Source of the DNA: Streptomyces sp. CB00316
GTDB lineage: Bacteria; Actinomycetota; Actinomycetes; Streptomycetales; Streptomycetaceae
DNA: 64,000 bases
NCBI RefSeq assembly: GCF_001905595.1
Contig: NZ_LIXI01000002.1
Coordinates: 186,001 to 250,000 of the forward strand
Direction: 5' to 3'
This document shows, in pieces, positions 25,235-34,058 of this stretch. The position numbers were made by a program, and so were the translations under genes. The notes under the pieces were generated by a model that worked only from the letters and a program-made list of their open reading frames with translations, was not told where the DNA came from and searched no databases. The first letter of the stretch is position 1. Every line of letters begins with the position of its first letter.

Positions 25235-27586
25235 GTGAAGATCACCCCTTCCGCCCGCGTGCTGAGCATGCTGGGCGAGATCGATTTCGACGAGTGGCAG
25301 TGTGTCGCCGAACTCGTCGACAACCCCTTCGACGACTTCCTCGACATCCTCCGCTCAGGGACGGAGTGGCCGGACGGCTTCACTGTCAGCGTCACCTTGC
25401 CGTCGTCCCCACAAGGGGTCCTGGAGGTTCGCGACACCGGGCGGGGCATGTCGTACGACCGGCTGACGCGCGCGGTGCGGGCTGGCTGGTCCGGGAACGA
25501 CATGCACGACAAACTAGGTCTGTTCGGCATGGGCTTCAACATCTCGACCGCCCGCCTCGGCAGGCGCACCCGCATCCTGACGACACGCGCGGGCGACACG
25601 GAATGGATCGGCGTCGAGATCGACCTTGACCAGATCAAGGACGACTTCGAGGCAAAGGACATCACAGAGCCGAAGAGCGACCCGACCCAACACGGCACGA
25701 GAATCATCGTCGACCGTCTGCACCGGACGCGTGCCGAGTGGCTGCGCCGCAACGGCGCCTCGCTCCGCAACACCCTGGGCTCGGTGTACTCATGGATCCT
25801 CACCGAGCACCCCTTCGACCTCTACGTGGGCGGGACCCGCGTCAAGCCGGTCCGCCACTGCCGCTGGGGCGAAGAGCGTTACGTGCTCTTCAACGGCAAG
25901 GAGCGGATTCCCGCCTACATCCCGATCAATGAAAGGCTCCAGGACGGGATCGCCTGTCGGGACTGCGGGGAGTGGCAGATTGGTTCGGGCGATGTCTGCT
26001 CGGTCTGCGGCAGCGTCAACCTGTCCGTGCGCGAGCGCCGGATCCACGGCTGGCTCGGCGTCCAGCGCTACCTGGACAAGACCGAGTACGGGATCGACTT
26101 CCTACGCAATGGCCGGAAGATCAGGCGCTGGGACAAACAGCTCTTCACCTGGAACAACCCCGATGGGGTCGCGGGGAACGAGGAGCCCGAATACCCAGTC
26201 GAGCTCGCCCACCAGGGCGGCCGCCTCATCGGTGAGATCCACCTCGACCATGTCCCCGTCACCTATCAGAAGGACGCCTTCGAGTACGGAGACCGCAGCT
26301 GGCTCACCGCCATGGAGTTGCTGCGCGGCTTGGCGCCACTCCAGCCTCAGCGTGCCCGCAAGCTCGGCTACCCGGAGAACGAGAGTCCGCTGGCTCTGCT
26401 GTTCAAGGGCTTCCGCCGCAACGACGCGGGCTTGCGCTACCTCGTCCCCGGCGACGGCCACAAGCCGGTCCACGCGGATACCCGGGACTGGGGCCGGAAG
26501 TTCCAGGCAGGCGTCTCTGAGTTCCAAACCGACGAACACTGGTGGCAGGCGGTACTGCGGCACGAGGAAATCAAGAAGCGGGGCAAGGAGGCCAGGACTA
26601 CCACCAGTGTGCCGGCCCAGCCCGACGAGCAGGCTGTCTTGGGCGCCCTCGGCCTGCCCGTCGACATCCCCGCCTCCGGCGCCGCCCAGCTTGGTACCGA
26701 GTCCCGGGCTGTCTCCACCGTGCCCGCCCAGGCCACCATGGCGGTCAAGGAGACGACTGAGACCCGTGGCGAGCGCTTGGCACGGTACGAGAGCGCGGCA
26801 TCTCCGCACGCGTACCTGAGCCGGTCGTTCGGGCACCCTGAGCTCGGCTACGTGAAGGTGCGGACCCTGCTGTTGAAGCCGGGCGAGCGGCTCCTTGACG
26901 ACCACGGGCTGTCCGCCCCGGTCCTCCTCGACCAGAGGTCCGGGAACGAGCTCACCGCCCTCGTCGATCCCGAGCACTACGCGTTCCGGCGGTTCGGCGC
27001 GGACTACGCCGACCTCCTTTTGGTCGAACTGGCCGCTGTCCTGAAGGTCCGGGCGCGCTCCGACTGGAACCCGTCCCAGCTCGTCGCCGCGATCCGCGCC
27101 GAGTCCCTGCAGGACAGCGTGCTCGACGGCACCACCGTCGGCGCGGAGGCTCGCGACCTCCTCTCGGAGATCCGCGAGCGTGTGGCCGAGGTCCTCGACG
27201 AGAGCGGCGGCTACACCGCCGCCTACGGCCACCTCTCAGACGAGCAGAAAATCGCGACCGAGGAGGCGATGATCGCTGCCGGACGTGTCGGCCTCGTCGG
27301 TCGTCTCGGCCTGGACTCCGGGTTCGTCCACCACGTTCCCGCGCTGGCCCTGGTCCGCCTCGTCGAGGTGATGCCCGCCTCATTCATGGACGGCACCGTC
27401 TTTCGTGGCCCGTACGTCGGGGTGTCCTCACCGTCCGGGAAAGCCCTGAGTCTGGCCCGGGTCACGGGTTGCCTCGCGGACGTCGCGACGCTCGGAACCT
27501 TCGCCGGGGAGGCCACCGCGCCGCAACTGCGGCGCGCCCGCCTCAGCATCGCCCTCCTGCGCGACGAACTGGCGGGGGAGGAGTGA
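25235..27586 (+). CDS. GHKL ATPase of MORC/MutL-like type, restriction-associated
   Basis: The protein has 783 residues, and GTG 25235 is preceded by CAGGAGGG. The GHKL motifs are clear: N box ELVDNPFDD (residues 26-34), G1 motif VRDTGRGMS (about 70), G2 LGLFGMGFNIS (about 95), and HGTRIIVD (about 155). A zinc ribbon follows (CRDCG, then CSVCG, about 240-260). The rest is a long, less conserved region with a mid-protein disordered linker near residues 470-520. MutL/MORC-type ATPases linked to restriction endonucleases, Vsr and SF2 helicases are a described class of prokaryotic restriction-like loci. It overlaps the next gene by 4 bases. Confidence 0.82.
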   Translation: MKITPSARVLSMLGEIDFDEWQCVAELVDNPFDDFLDILRSGTEWPDGFTVSVTLPSSPQGVLEVRDTGRGMSYDRLTRAVRAGWSGNDMHDKLGLFGMGFNISTARLGRRTRILTTRAGDTEWIGVEIDLDQIKDDFEAKDITEPKSDPTQHGTRIIVDRLHRTRAEWLRRNGASLRNTLGSVYSWILTEHPFDLYVGGTRVKPVRHCRWGEERYVLFNGKERIPAYIPINERLQDGIACRDCGEWQIGSGDVCSVCGSVNLSVRERRIHGWLGVQRYLDKTEYGIDFLRNGRKIRRWDKQLFTWNNPDGVAGNEEPEYPVELAHQGGRLIGEIHLDHVPVTYQKDAFEYGDRSWLTAMELLRGLAPLQPQRARKLGYPENESPLALLFKGFRRNDAGLRYLVPGDGHKPVHADTRDWGRKFQAGVSEFQTDEHWWQAVLRHEEIKKRGKEARTTTSVPAQPDEQAVLGALGLPVDIPASGAAQLGTESRAVSTVPAQATMAVKETTETRGERLARYESAASPHAYLSRSFGHPELGYVKVRTLLLKPGERLLDDHGLSAPVLLDQRSGNELTALVDPEHYAFRRFGADYADLLLVELAAVLKVRARSDWNPSQLVAAIRAESLQDSVLDGTTVGAEARDLLSEIRERVAEVLDESGGYTAAYGHLSDEQKIATEEAMIAAGRVGLVGRLGLDSGFVHHVPALALVRLVEVMPASFMDGTVFRGPYVGVSSPSGKALSLARVTGCLADVATLGTFAGEATAPQLRRARLSIALLRDELAGEE

Positions 27587-29247
27587 GCGCCGCGTTCCTG
27601 ACGGCCGCCGAACTGAGAGACGGTGGCCCAGAGGGGCTGACCAAGGCGCTCGAACGGACCCTGTGGCACCTGGGGTTCCAGGACGTCCGCGTCATCGACG
27701 GCGCCCACGACCATGGTGCCGACCTGCTCGCGGTCCGCGACCGCGAGCAGTGGGTGTTCCAGAGCAAGTGGAAGGCGCACGGCACAGCCGACCACGCGGG
27801 CGTCGACGACCTTGAGCGCGCCCGCACTCACTACCGCGCCGATAAGGCCGTCTTGGTGACCAACACGAACATCACCGCATCGGCTGAGGCACGACGCCGG
27901 GCGCTGGCGGGGATCGGCGTCGATATCAGCCTGTGGCACGGGGCCACCTTGGAGGCCATCGGCCAGAGGATGCCCGACCATGTGCCCGCCCCCTACAACC
28001 TGCGGCCTTACCAGGAGTTGGCCGTGTCCGCGATCGAGCGGGACCTCGACGCCGCAGGAACGGCGCTGCTGGTCCTGGCGACAGGGCTGGGTAAGACGGT
28101 CGTCGGCGGCGAGGTCATCGGCAATCTCCTCGCCTCGAGTCCGGACGCGCGCGTCCTGGTCGTCGCGCACATGCGCGACCTGGTCGGCCAGCTGGAGAAG
28201 GCGCTGTGGCGGCACCTCTCGAAGGGCGTGCCCACCCGGCTCCTCACCGGTGAGAGCAAGCCCGAGGCCCTCAACGGTGTCGTGGTCGCGACCGTCGAGT
28301 CGGCACTGTCCGCCGTACGCGTGGGCTACGCACCCGATCTCATCATGATCGATGAGACCCATCACGTGGCTGAGACCGGCAGGTTTGCGGAACTTCTCGA
28401 TCTGTGTGGGGCTGCGGGGCGATTCGGAGTCACCGCCACCCCTTGGCGTGGCGACAAGTTCGACATCACCGCCCGCTTCGGTCAACCCAGCTTCAAGATG
28501 GGCATCGCCGAGGGCATGGCGGCGGGTTATCTGTCGGCCGTCGACTACAAGCTGTACGCGGATGGTGTCGACTGGGACGCCGTCCAAGACATCAGCCGTC
28601 ACGGCTACTCGATCAAGGACCTTAACCGGCGTCTGTTCCTCCCCCAGCGAGACGAGGAGATCGTCGAGCACCTGCGGGCGGCGTGGCGGGAGACCGCCGA
28701 GCCCCGCGCCATCGTGTTCTGCCAGACAATCGAGCACGCCGAGCACATGGCGGGCCTCCTCGCCGTCTCAGACCCGGCGTGGGTCAATGCCTCCCACTTG
28801 CATAGCGGTCTGTCGAAGCGTCACCGCGACGTCCTTCTCAACGAGTTCCGTCTCGGCCGTGTCCCGGTGATCACCTGCGTGGACGTGTTCAATGAGGGCG
28901 TCGACGTGCCGGACGTGAACCTGATCGCCTTCCTGCGCGTCACTCACAGCCGGAGGATCTTCGTGCAGCAGCTCGGCCGCGGGCTGCGACTGAGCCCCGG
29001 CAAGAAGGCTTTGAAGGTCCTCGACTTCGTAACCGATATCCGCCGCGCCGCAGCGGTACTGAACCTGCGCCGCACGCTAGAGGCTGAAGACACCGAGCAC
29101 CTGGAACTCCCGCACGTCTCCCGGATCGAGTTTCAGGACGAGACGGTCGGCTCCCTGATGGACATGTGGATCCAGGACGCCGCCGACCTTGAGACCGCGG
29201 CAGACGAAGTCCGCCTCCAGTTCCCCCTGCCGAAAGGAATTCTGTGA
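27583..29247 (+). CDS. Mrr-like nuclease domain fused to SF2 (DEAD/DEAH) helicase
   Basis: GTG 27583 overlaps the ATPase stop and gives 554 residues. Residues 1-135 have the Mrr_cat layout: LGFQDVRVIDGAHDHGADLLAV, then the catalytic QWVFQSKWK with Gln-x-Lys in place of Glu-x-Lys, and VLVTNTNITASAEARR. The helicase follows: Walker A ATGLGKTVVGG (about 166), MIDETHHVAE (DETH box, about 255), GVTATPWRG (motif III), and motif VI QQLGRGLRLSPGKKAL (about 460). It probably translocates on and cuts DNA marked as foreign, working with the GHKL ATPase. The next gene overlaps by 4 bases. Confidence 0.88.
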   Translation: MSAAFLTAAELRDGGPEGLTKALERTLWHLGFQDVRVIDGAHDHGADLLAVRDREQWVFQSKWKAHGTADHAGVDDLERARTHYRADKAVLVTNTNITASAEARRRALAGIGVDISLWHGATLEAIGQRMPDHVPAPYNLRPYQELAVSAIERDLDAAGTALLVLATGLGKTVVGGEVIGNLLASSPDARVLVVAHMRDLVGQLEKALWRHLSKGVPTRLLTGESKPEALNGVVVATVESALSAVRVGYAPDLIMIDETHHVAETGRFAELLDLCGAAGRFGVTATPWRGDKFDITARFGQPSFKMGIAEGMAAGYLSAVDYKLYADGVDWDAVQDISRHGYSIKDLNRRLFLPQRDEEIVEHLRAAWRETAEPRAIVFCQTIEHAEHMAGLLAVSDPAWVNASHLHSGLSKRHRDVLLNEFRLGRVPVITCVDVFNEGVDVPDVNLIAFLRVTHSRRIFVQQLGRGLRLSPGKKALKVLDFVTDIRRAAAVLNLRRTLEAEDTEHLELPHVSRIEFQDETVGSLMDMWIQDAADLETAADEVRLQFPLPKGIL

Positions 29248-29843
29248 CCGACTACAAGATCCCGCCCGTCGTCGAGAAGGCCGTGGTCACACGGATCTAC
29301 GCCCAGGCCGACGATGCACAGTGGCCACACCTTCAGGACACGGACCGCACCCGCCTGTACCGGGAGTGGACGGAGGACCCGGATATCGGCGGCCGCCTCC
29401 TCGACTTCGTGGGGCAGCGGGCCAACATCCGCCCCTGGCTGAAGGACTGTCCCATGAAGGAGTACGAACGGGCACGGCGAGGCGAGGGCAAGTACGCCAA
29501 GTACGTGTCGCGACCGGCCGCGACGCTCGAGCAGATGGTCGCAGCGACCCTCGGCCCTGACTGGGAGGTCATCCCGGGGACCACCCAGCAGAAGCCGATG
29601 CGCGCCAAAATCCGCGAGGTCGGGACGGAGGACGAGGAGCAACACTTCGTGGCCGGCACTGCGGCGAATCTCAAGCACCTCGCGTGGCCCGCGATCCTCG
29701 ATCGGTCCACCGGGGAGACCTGGCCCTGGACGATCTGCGTCGTCGATCCGTTCCGCGCGCCCGTGCCGCCCGAGAAGAAGGGGGAACACCGGCGCGTGGC
29801 CGAGTTCCTCGGCGTGCGGGTCGTCTATTTCAACGAGATGTAG
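29244..29843 (+). CDS. Unknown third protein of the ATPase/helicase operon
   Basis: GTG 29244 overlaps the helicase stop, giving 199 residues. I recognise no domain. The N-terminal half is helical and charged (RTRLYREWTEDPDIGGRLLDF); the C-terminal half is mixed, with WPAILDRSTGETWPWT and ending in RVVYFNEM. Tight coupling on both sides indicates a dedicated subunit. A specificity or target-recognition role is possible but there is no direct evidence. Confidence 0.75.
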   Translation: MTDYKIPPVVEKAVVTRIYAQADDAQWPHLQDTDRTRLYREWTEDPDIGGRLLDFVGQRANIRPWLKDCPMKEYERARRGEGKYAKYVSRPAATLEQMVAATLGPDWEVIPGTTQQKPMRAKIREVGTEDEEQHFVAGTAANLKHLAWPAILDRSTGETWPWTICVVDPFRAPVPPEKKGEHRRVAEFLGVRVVYFNEM

Positions 29844-29852
29844 GGGGATTCG

Positions 29853-31205
29853 ATGGGGGACGAGTGGTCGATGGGCGAGTGGCTCGCCAGGGTGTGGGAG
29901 ACCGGAGCCCTCGACGAGCGCGAGCGGGCCGTCATCGTGGGCCGGTCTGAGGGCCAGACGCTGGACGAGGTCGGGGCTGCGCTCGGGCTGAGCCGCGAGC
30001 GCGCACGCCAGATCCAAAACCGAGCGCGGAAACGGCTCGCCGGGATGGCAGACATCGTCCAGGACGGCTGGCGTGAGTCGGCCCGCACCGCAGGCGAAGG
30101 CCCGGCCGTCTCGCGAGACGCCGTCGCCACCGCGCTCGGAGTCATCGACCACGTAGCGCTTGAGGAACTGCTGACCGCAGCGGGGCTGGCCGCGCCACGG
30201 ACGTGGGCGGGGCCCCTGCGCGGCTGGTGGAGTACCGACCCCTGCGCGCTAGGTGGAGCCCTGCGCCGTCTCGTCGACGCCGCGCCCTTCCGTGGCGACG
30301 ACCTCGGGCGGGCAGCCTCCGAGGCCGGACTACCTGCAGATATCCCCCTGATCTGGCTCCTGAGCCACTCCGAGTCTCGGCTAGCCCTGAGCACTGACGG
30401 GCACTGGGTCCGCCGAAAGGCGCGAGGGCGCGACGCCGCGTATCTGTGGCTATTGGAGACTGGACGCGCCTGCCGGCCAAACGAGTTGCTTGCCCCGATG
30501 GCCGCGACGACTGTCGCTGCCGTGCGGGAGGCGCTACGACGTGACGACCGGTTTCGGCAGATCCGTCCCGAGGGCACCTGGGCCCTGGCCGAGTGGACGC
30601 ACCTACGCGCGTCCACATATGCCACCGCTGTGGACGCGGTGGTCGCGGTGGTCACGGAGTCGGGGCCCCTATCCCGGGCGCGGCTCTTCTCCAAGGTGAC
30701 GGAGCTTTACCCGGTCACCCCGTGGCGTCTGAAACAGTGCCTGCTCAGTAGCCAGCTCGGCGAGACCAGCAACGGCCTCGTCGACCTCGTTTCCCGCGGC
30801 GCTCGCCCCTTCGAGGAGGAAGAACCGCCCCGGCCAAACACGATCGCCGCCGAAGGCGAAATCGTGGGCGTGCGGGTTCTTGTGAACCCGGACGTCCTGC
30901 GCGGCAGTGGCGTCACTGTACACACCTGGCTGACCTGGCGACTTGGGCTGCGCCGGGCCCCGATGAGCCGCACGTTCACGACGTCCGGCGACTACTCGCC
31001 GCTCATCGTCCGCCGCGGCACCAGCAGCGCCCAGCTCTCCAGCCTCCGCCGCCACGCGCTCGAACTCAAGGTCGTCGACGGCTGCGTACTTGCCGTCCTC
31101 CTCCGCCTCGACGACGGCACCGCGCGCGTCGGACACGGCTGCGTGCCGGACACCTGCCCCGCACGGCAGACGCAGGCAGCGACTCCGTCGACGGCGAACG
31201 TCTGA
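29853..31205 (+). CDS. Protein with N-terminal sigma-region-4-like HTH, in the defence operon
   Basis: The protein has 450 residues, with ATG 29853 after GGGGG. Residues about 24-65 form a region-4-type helix-turn-helix (DERERAVIVGRSEGQTLDEVGA, then SRERARQIQNRARKRL), which would bind DNA. No sigma region 2 is present, so it is not a normal sigma factor. The remaining 380 residues have no family I know; there are further helix-rich winged-helix-like segments around 185-330. It lies 9 bases after the unknown 199-residue gene. It could be the DNA sensor or regulator of the ATPase/helicase system. Confidence 0.75.
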   Translation: MGDEWSMGEWLARVWETGALDERERAVIVGRSEGQTLDEVGAALGLSRERARQIQNRARKRLAGMADIVQDGWRESARTAGEGPAVSRDAVATALGVIDHVALEELLTAAGLAAPRTWAGPLRGWWSTDPCALGGALRRLVDAAPFRGDDLGRAASEAGLPADIPLIWLLSHSESRLALSTDGHWVRRKARGRDAAYLWLLETGRACRPNELLAPMAATTVAAVREALRRDDRFRQIRPEGTWALAEWTHLRASTYATAVDAVVAVVTESGPLSRARLFSKVTELYPVTPWRLKQCLLSSQLGETSNGLVDLVSRGARPFEEEEPPRPNTIAAEGEIVGVRVLVNPDVLRGSGVTVHTWLTWRLGLRRAPMSRTFTTSGDYSPLIVRRGTSSAQLSSLRRHALELKVVDGCVLAVLLRLDDGTARVGHGCVPDTCPARQTQAATPSTANV

Positions 31206-31308
31206 TGCGACTGGGCACCGATGACCGCACCCCCTCGAAGTGGCAAAGCGCCAGAGGGGTCACAGACCGAGCAGTTACCTCAAAGCGGCTCCCAATGACG
31301 AGGGGAAC

Positions 31309-31869
31309 ATGAATCAACTCGAACTGCGCGGCGTAGAGCACCAGCTCCGCGGAGCGCTACAAGACACTGCCCTGAGTTGGGTGCTCGACGATGTAGACGC
31401 GGCAATCGCCGCAGGAGTGCCCGAGGAGAAGATCCTCCGCCGACGCCAGCAGCGCCGCGGTGATGACTCCCCTGCCGCGAGCCCGGCCGCAGCAGCAGCT
31501 CGATACGAGGTCGTGGACCGCAGCGTGCTTGGCCTCGGCGAGTACGAGGCATCGCGCAAGCGGGGGACGCTGGTCATCGCCACGCGATCCATGACGGATG
31601 AGGAGCGCGTCCAGCTCCTCCTGGATGCCGTGAGGCGAGTTCTCGTTGAACTGCCTGAAATTGAACTGGAGGTGCTGAAGACGCTCCGGACCGAGCCCGA
31701 GGGTGACACTGGCAGCCGGAACATCGTCGAGGCGGTCGTGTTCGAGCCGGACGAAAGCGCTCGATCGCGCCGTAGTCGAACAGAGTTCCAGGGAAATCGG
31801 ACGCCGACTGAACGACGCATCCACGTCAGCCAACTGCTGGCCGACGTGACGAGGGAGGTTGTCAGTTGA
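31309..31869 (+). CDS. Hypothetical protein (186 aa), partner of the nuclease-like gene
   Basis: ATG 31309 has GAGGGG upstream; the frame is open from 31240, but that part looks untranslated. The protein is acidic, with a Pro/Ala-rich linker around 55-70 and a helix-rich second half (RVQLLLDAVRRVLVELPEIELEVLKTLR). I do not recognise a family. Its stop overlaps the TTG start of the next gene, so the two form a coupled pair. It follows the sigma-like gene after 103 bases, so it may be a separate unit. Confidence 0.65.
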   Translation: MNQLELRGVEHQLRGALQDTALSWVLDDVDAAIAAGVPEEKILRRRQQRRGDDSPAASPAAAAARYEVVDRSVLGLGEYEASRKRGTLVIATRSMTDEERVQLLLDAVRRVLVELPEIELEVLKTLRTEPEGDTGSRNIVEAVVFEPDESARSRRSRTEFQGNRTPTERRIHVSQLLADVTREVVS

Positions 31870-32546
31870 GCACGGTCGACCGCCTAGTCAACGAAATCAA
31901 GAGCCTTCTGGCGGCAGGGGCCGTGTCGTACGACTCTGCTTCGAAGCCGTCCGACGCCTATGAGGGCTTCATCTTCTCCCTGATCGTCGCCACAGCCAGT
32001 CGGCACGGTGCCACTGTCACTTACGACGATGTCTACGGGGTGAAGGCCAGCAGCCTTGTCTTCCGGACGGGGCCCGGCCACCTGTACAGCAGAAGCCAGC
32101 CCTTCACTCACGCTGTGATCGAGTTCGACGGCGCTCCCGCCCTTGAAGTCCACCTCGGCGTCTACGTGACCGGCTCGTCGGGCGTCCTGCACGAGTGCGA
32201 TGTGCTGGTGTTGCCAGCCGAGGAAGCCGCCCTGAGCCGGGCACAGGGCATCGCACCACGAGGCAGTCAGAGCGTCCTCGTCGTCGAGTGCAAGTACTAC
32301 GTCTCCAACCTCGGCATCGGTCTCGCGCGGAACTTCGAGGGACTACGCGCCGACATTCGCACCCAGAACGAACTCTTCGTCGCCAACACCCGATCATCGA
32401 GCATCGTGCGGTACCTCGATGCCCGAAAGAGAGGCTTCGAACCGGACGTGGTACCCAACTCGCCGCAGGCAGGCTATCTACAGGCGGAGATCAGGAAAAC
32501 CTTCAAGAGCTACCTGAGCAAGCACTCACCCTCAACGGTGATCTGA
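31866..32546 (+). CDS. Putative PD-(D/E)XK nuclease-like protein
   Basis: TTG 31866 overlaps the preceding stop (TTGA), giving 226 residues. The centre has the PD-(D/E)XK arrangement: a conserved Glu (ALEVHLGVYV), then Asp in HECDVLVLP, and 40 residues later the hydrophobic strand VLVVECKYY with Glu-x-Lys. N-terminal helices include YEGFIFSLIVATAS. The fold suggests a DNA-cutting effector. With the 186-residue partner it makes a two-gene unit at the right end of the left island, in the place where defence genes are often acquired. Confidence 0.65.
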   Translation: MSTVDRLVNEIKSLLAAGAVSYDSASKPSDAYEGFIFSLIVATASRHGATVTYDDVYGVKASSLVFRTGPGHLYSRSQPFTHAVIEFDGAPALEVHLGVYVTGSSGVLHECDVLVLPAEEAALSRAQGIAPRGSQSVLVVECKYYVSNLGIGLARNFEGLRADIRTQNELFVANTRSSSIVRYLDARKRGFEPDVVPNSPQAGYLQAEIRKTFKSYLSKHSPSTVI

Positions 32547-32735
32547 GCCCGCCGATCGAGCGTCGCGCGCCAAGGATTCCACGCAAGCCGATACTGAGGG
32601 ACATGCGGCCTCAGCCGTCGGCTGGGAGCCAACCCGCTCCCCGAGCCCCTTCGACACCAACCGAGACCACCTCACCTCAACGCCTTGACCAGGCAAAACG
32701 ACAAACCAACCGGTGATGATCCCGCCCGAACCTCA

Positions 32736-32780
32736 TTCGGGACGAAGAGGTCGTGGGTTCAAATCCCGCCACGCCGACAG
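32736..32780 (+). other. att site 2 (junction of the two islands)
   Basis: This copy of the tRNA-Pro 3' half starts at the anticodon loop. It differs by one base from site 1 (CACGCCG instead of CACCCCG in the acceptor strand). The preceding bases do not complete an anticodon stem, so it is a tRNA remnant and not a gene. The integrase fragment on the minus strand ends inside it. Confidence 0.88.
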
Positions 32781-33178
32781 TGAAGTACCAGGTCAGGGCC
32801 GGTTTTCCTTGAGACCGGCCCTGACTGCGTTGTATCTGGGTGCCATCTGGGTGTGATCTTGAAACGGGGTGTCACCGCTCGGCGGCGCGCTGCTGCAAGA
32901 GCCGGTCGAGGATCGGGGCCGGGGAGCGCGGGGACGAGGAGCAGCCGGTCGTCCAGGGACTCGTGCCAGACCTCGGTGAGCTGGTCCATGAGGAGCCCGT
33001 GCATGGTGTCCGTCACGTGGGTATACCGGGCGCTGACCGATCGGTCCTCGTGGCCCAGGCGCTCGTCCGCGAGAACCTTCGGGCAGCCCAGCCCCTCCAG
33101 GAGCGTGCGGTGGCCGTGTCGGAGCCCGTGACGGGTCAGCCGGTCCTTGATCGGCAGCCAGCACGCCTCAGCTGCCCC
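32759..33178 (-). pseudogene. Tyrosine recombinase (integrase), C-terminal fragment
   Basis: Reading the minus strand from about 33178 down gives HGLRHGHRTLLEGLGCP, RLGHEDRSVS and ARYTHVTDTM. These supply the His-x-x-Arg, Gly-His and catalytic Tyr residues of phage-type integrases. Upstream in the same frame there is a TGA at 33179-33181 and the N-terminal two-thirds is gone. The last codons are encoded by the hairpin and the att site, the typical position of an integrase gene in these elements. It cannot be functional. Confidence 0.82.
32792..32825. terminator. Hairpin after att site 2
   Basis: A perfect 12-bp stem (32792-32803 with 32814-32825) begins GTCAGGGCC. It occupies the same place as the hairpins after the other two att copies, but its sequence has diverged. 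Confidence 0.7.
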
Positions 33179-33250
33179 TCAGCGCGAACGCACCGCGGCC
33201 CCGGAGCCCAGGAAACTGGGCCCGGGGCAGCGGCATTCCCCGGCCCGGTC

Positions 33251-33952
33251 TCAGGTGGCGGGGCGCTCGGCCGTGACGAGGAGGGTGGCGGCGGGCCGGG
33301 GGCCGTCGCCAGCGGGCAGCTCCTCGACGCGGATGTCGGTGAACCCGGCCTGGTCCAGGACCTTGGTCCACACGTGCTCCTGCAGTACCCACCGGTGCAT
33401 GGTGGCGCTCTCGCCCTCCGCGGTCTTCGCCGGCACCTCGGCGGCCGTGACATCCGGCTGCGCGGGCTTGCCGGACAGGTAGTGGGCGAGAGTGGAGAAG
33501 ACCAGGCGCCCACCGGGGCGGAGCGCGTCAGCGGCGGCCGGGAGCAGCTCGCGGGGTTCGGTGAAGTCCACCGCCCCGAAGTGGCTGTAAAGCACGTCGT
33601 AGGCGCCCGGGTTCGCGCGGAGGTGGGCGACGACGTCAGCGTGTACGAAGTGCAGGCGCGGGGCGAGGTCGGCGTACAGGGCGGTGGCCATGCTGTGCTG
33701 GGCCGGGGACGCGTCCACGGCGTCGATCCGGTTCGGGGCGTGGTGCACGGCCAGGTGCGCGGCGTGGCGGGCGGCACCGGCGCCGAGGTCTGCCACGGTC
33801 TTGCCGGTGAGGTCGCCGAGGACTTCCGGGCCCGGCCCGTCCTGCTGGTCCCAGGCCCAGCGGAAGGAGTCGGGGACGGCGTGGTCCTGCGCGGCGCGGG
33901 CCCGGCCGTAGTGGTGCCATAGGTCTGTGGTCGTGGTCGTCACCCGGGTCAT
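33251..33952 (-). CDS. Class I SAM-dependent methyltransferase
   Basis: The protein has 233 residues. Motif I is KTVADLGAGAARHAAHLA (about residue 52), followed by IDAVDASPAQ, then FTEPRELLPAAADALRPGGRLVF as post-II/III motifs. The AdoMet fold is clear, but the substrate class is not. It is one gene of a three-gene cargo with the GRDP-like protein (106 bases upstream, same strand) and the divergent XRE regulator. Confidence 0.85.
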   Translation of the reverse strand: MTRVTTTTTDLWHHYGRARAAQDHAVPDSFRWAWDQQDGPGPEVLGDLTGKTVADLGAGAARHAAHLAVHHAPNRIDAVDASPAQHSMATALYADLAPRLHFVHADVVAHLRANPGAYDVLYSHFGAVDFTEPRELLPAAADALRPGGRLVFSTLAHYLSGKPAQPDVTAAEVPAKTAEGESATMHRWVLQEHVWTKVLDQAGFTDIRVEELPAGDGPRPAATLLVTAERPAT

Positions 33953-34058
33953 CCTGGCGGCACCTCGCGGGGGCTGCTGCAGGTTCGGGCGAAACCCACC
34001 CGGGCGTGCCTCGGCGGCCCGAGCCGTGGGCCCGGACCGCCGAGGGCGTCCGTGGGGG

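Larger units (their letters stand above)
2676..32780. mobile_element. Left genomic island (about 30 kb) in tRNA-Pro
   Basis: The segment is bounded by direct repeats of the tRNA-Pro 3' half. It carries typical island cargo: DUF317 proteins, a restriction-modification locus, defence genes and a biosynthetic operon. I find no integrase, replication or FtsK-like transfer gene, so it appears non-autonomous or decayed. Arm-type repeats TTGGGAGCCG at 2789-2798 and 2800-2809, and a near-inverted copy at 2821-2831, sit just inside the left end. A single TGGGAGCC occurs at 32623-32630 near the right end. The stretch around 21-24.3 kb is visibly less GC-rich than its neighbours. Confidence 0.75.

Noticed and set aside
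32736..32780. A second and third functional tRNA-Pro gene at the att copies
   Set aside because: Only the 3' half matches. The 5' acceptor, D arm and left anticodon stem are missing at 32736 and 36362.
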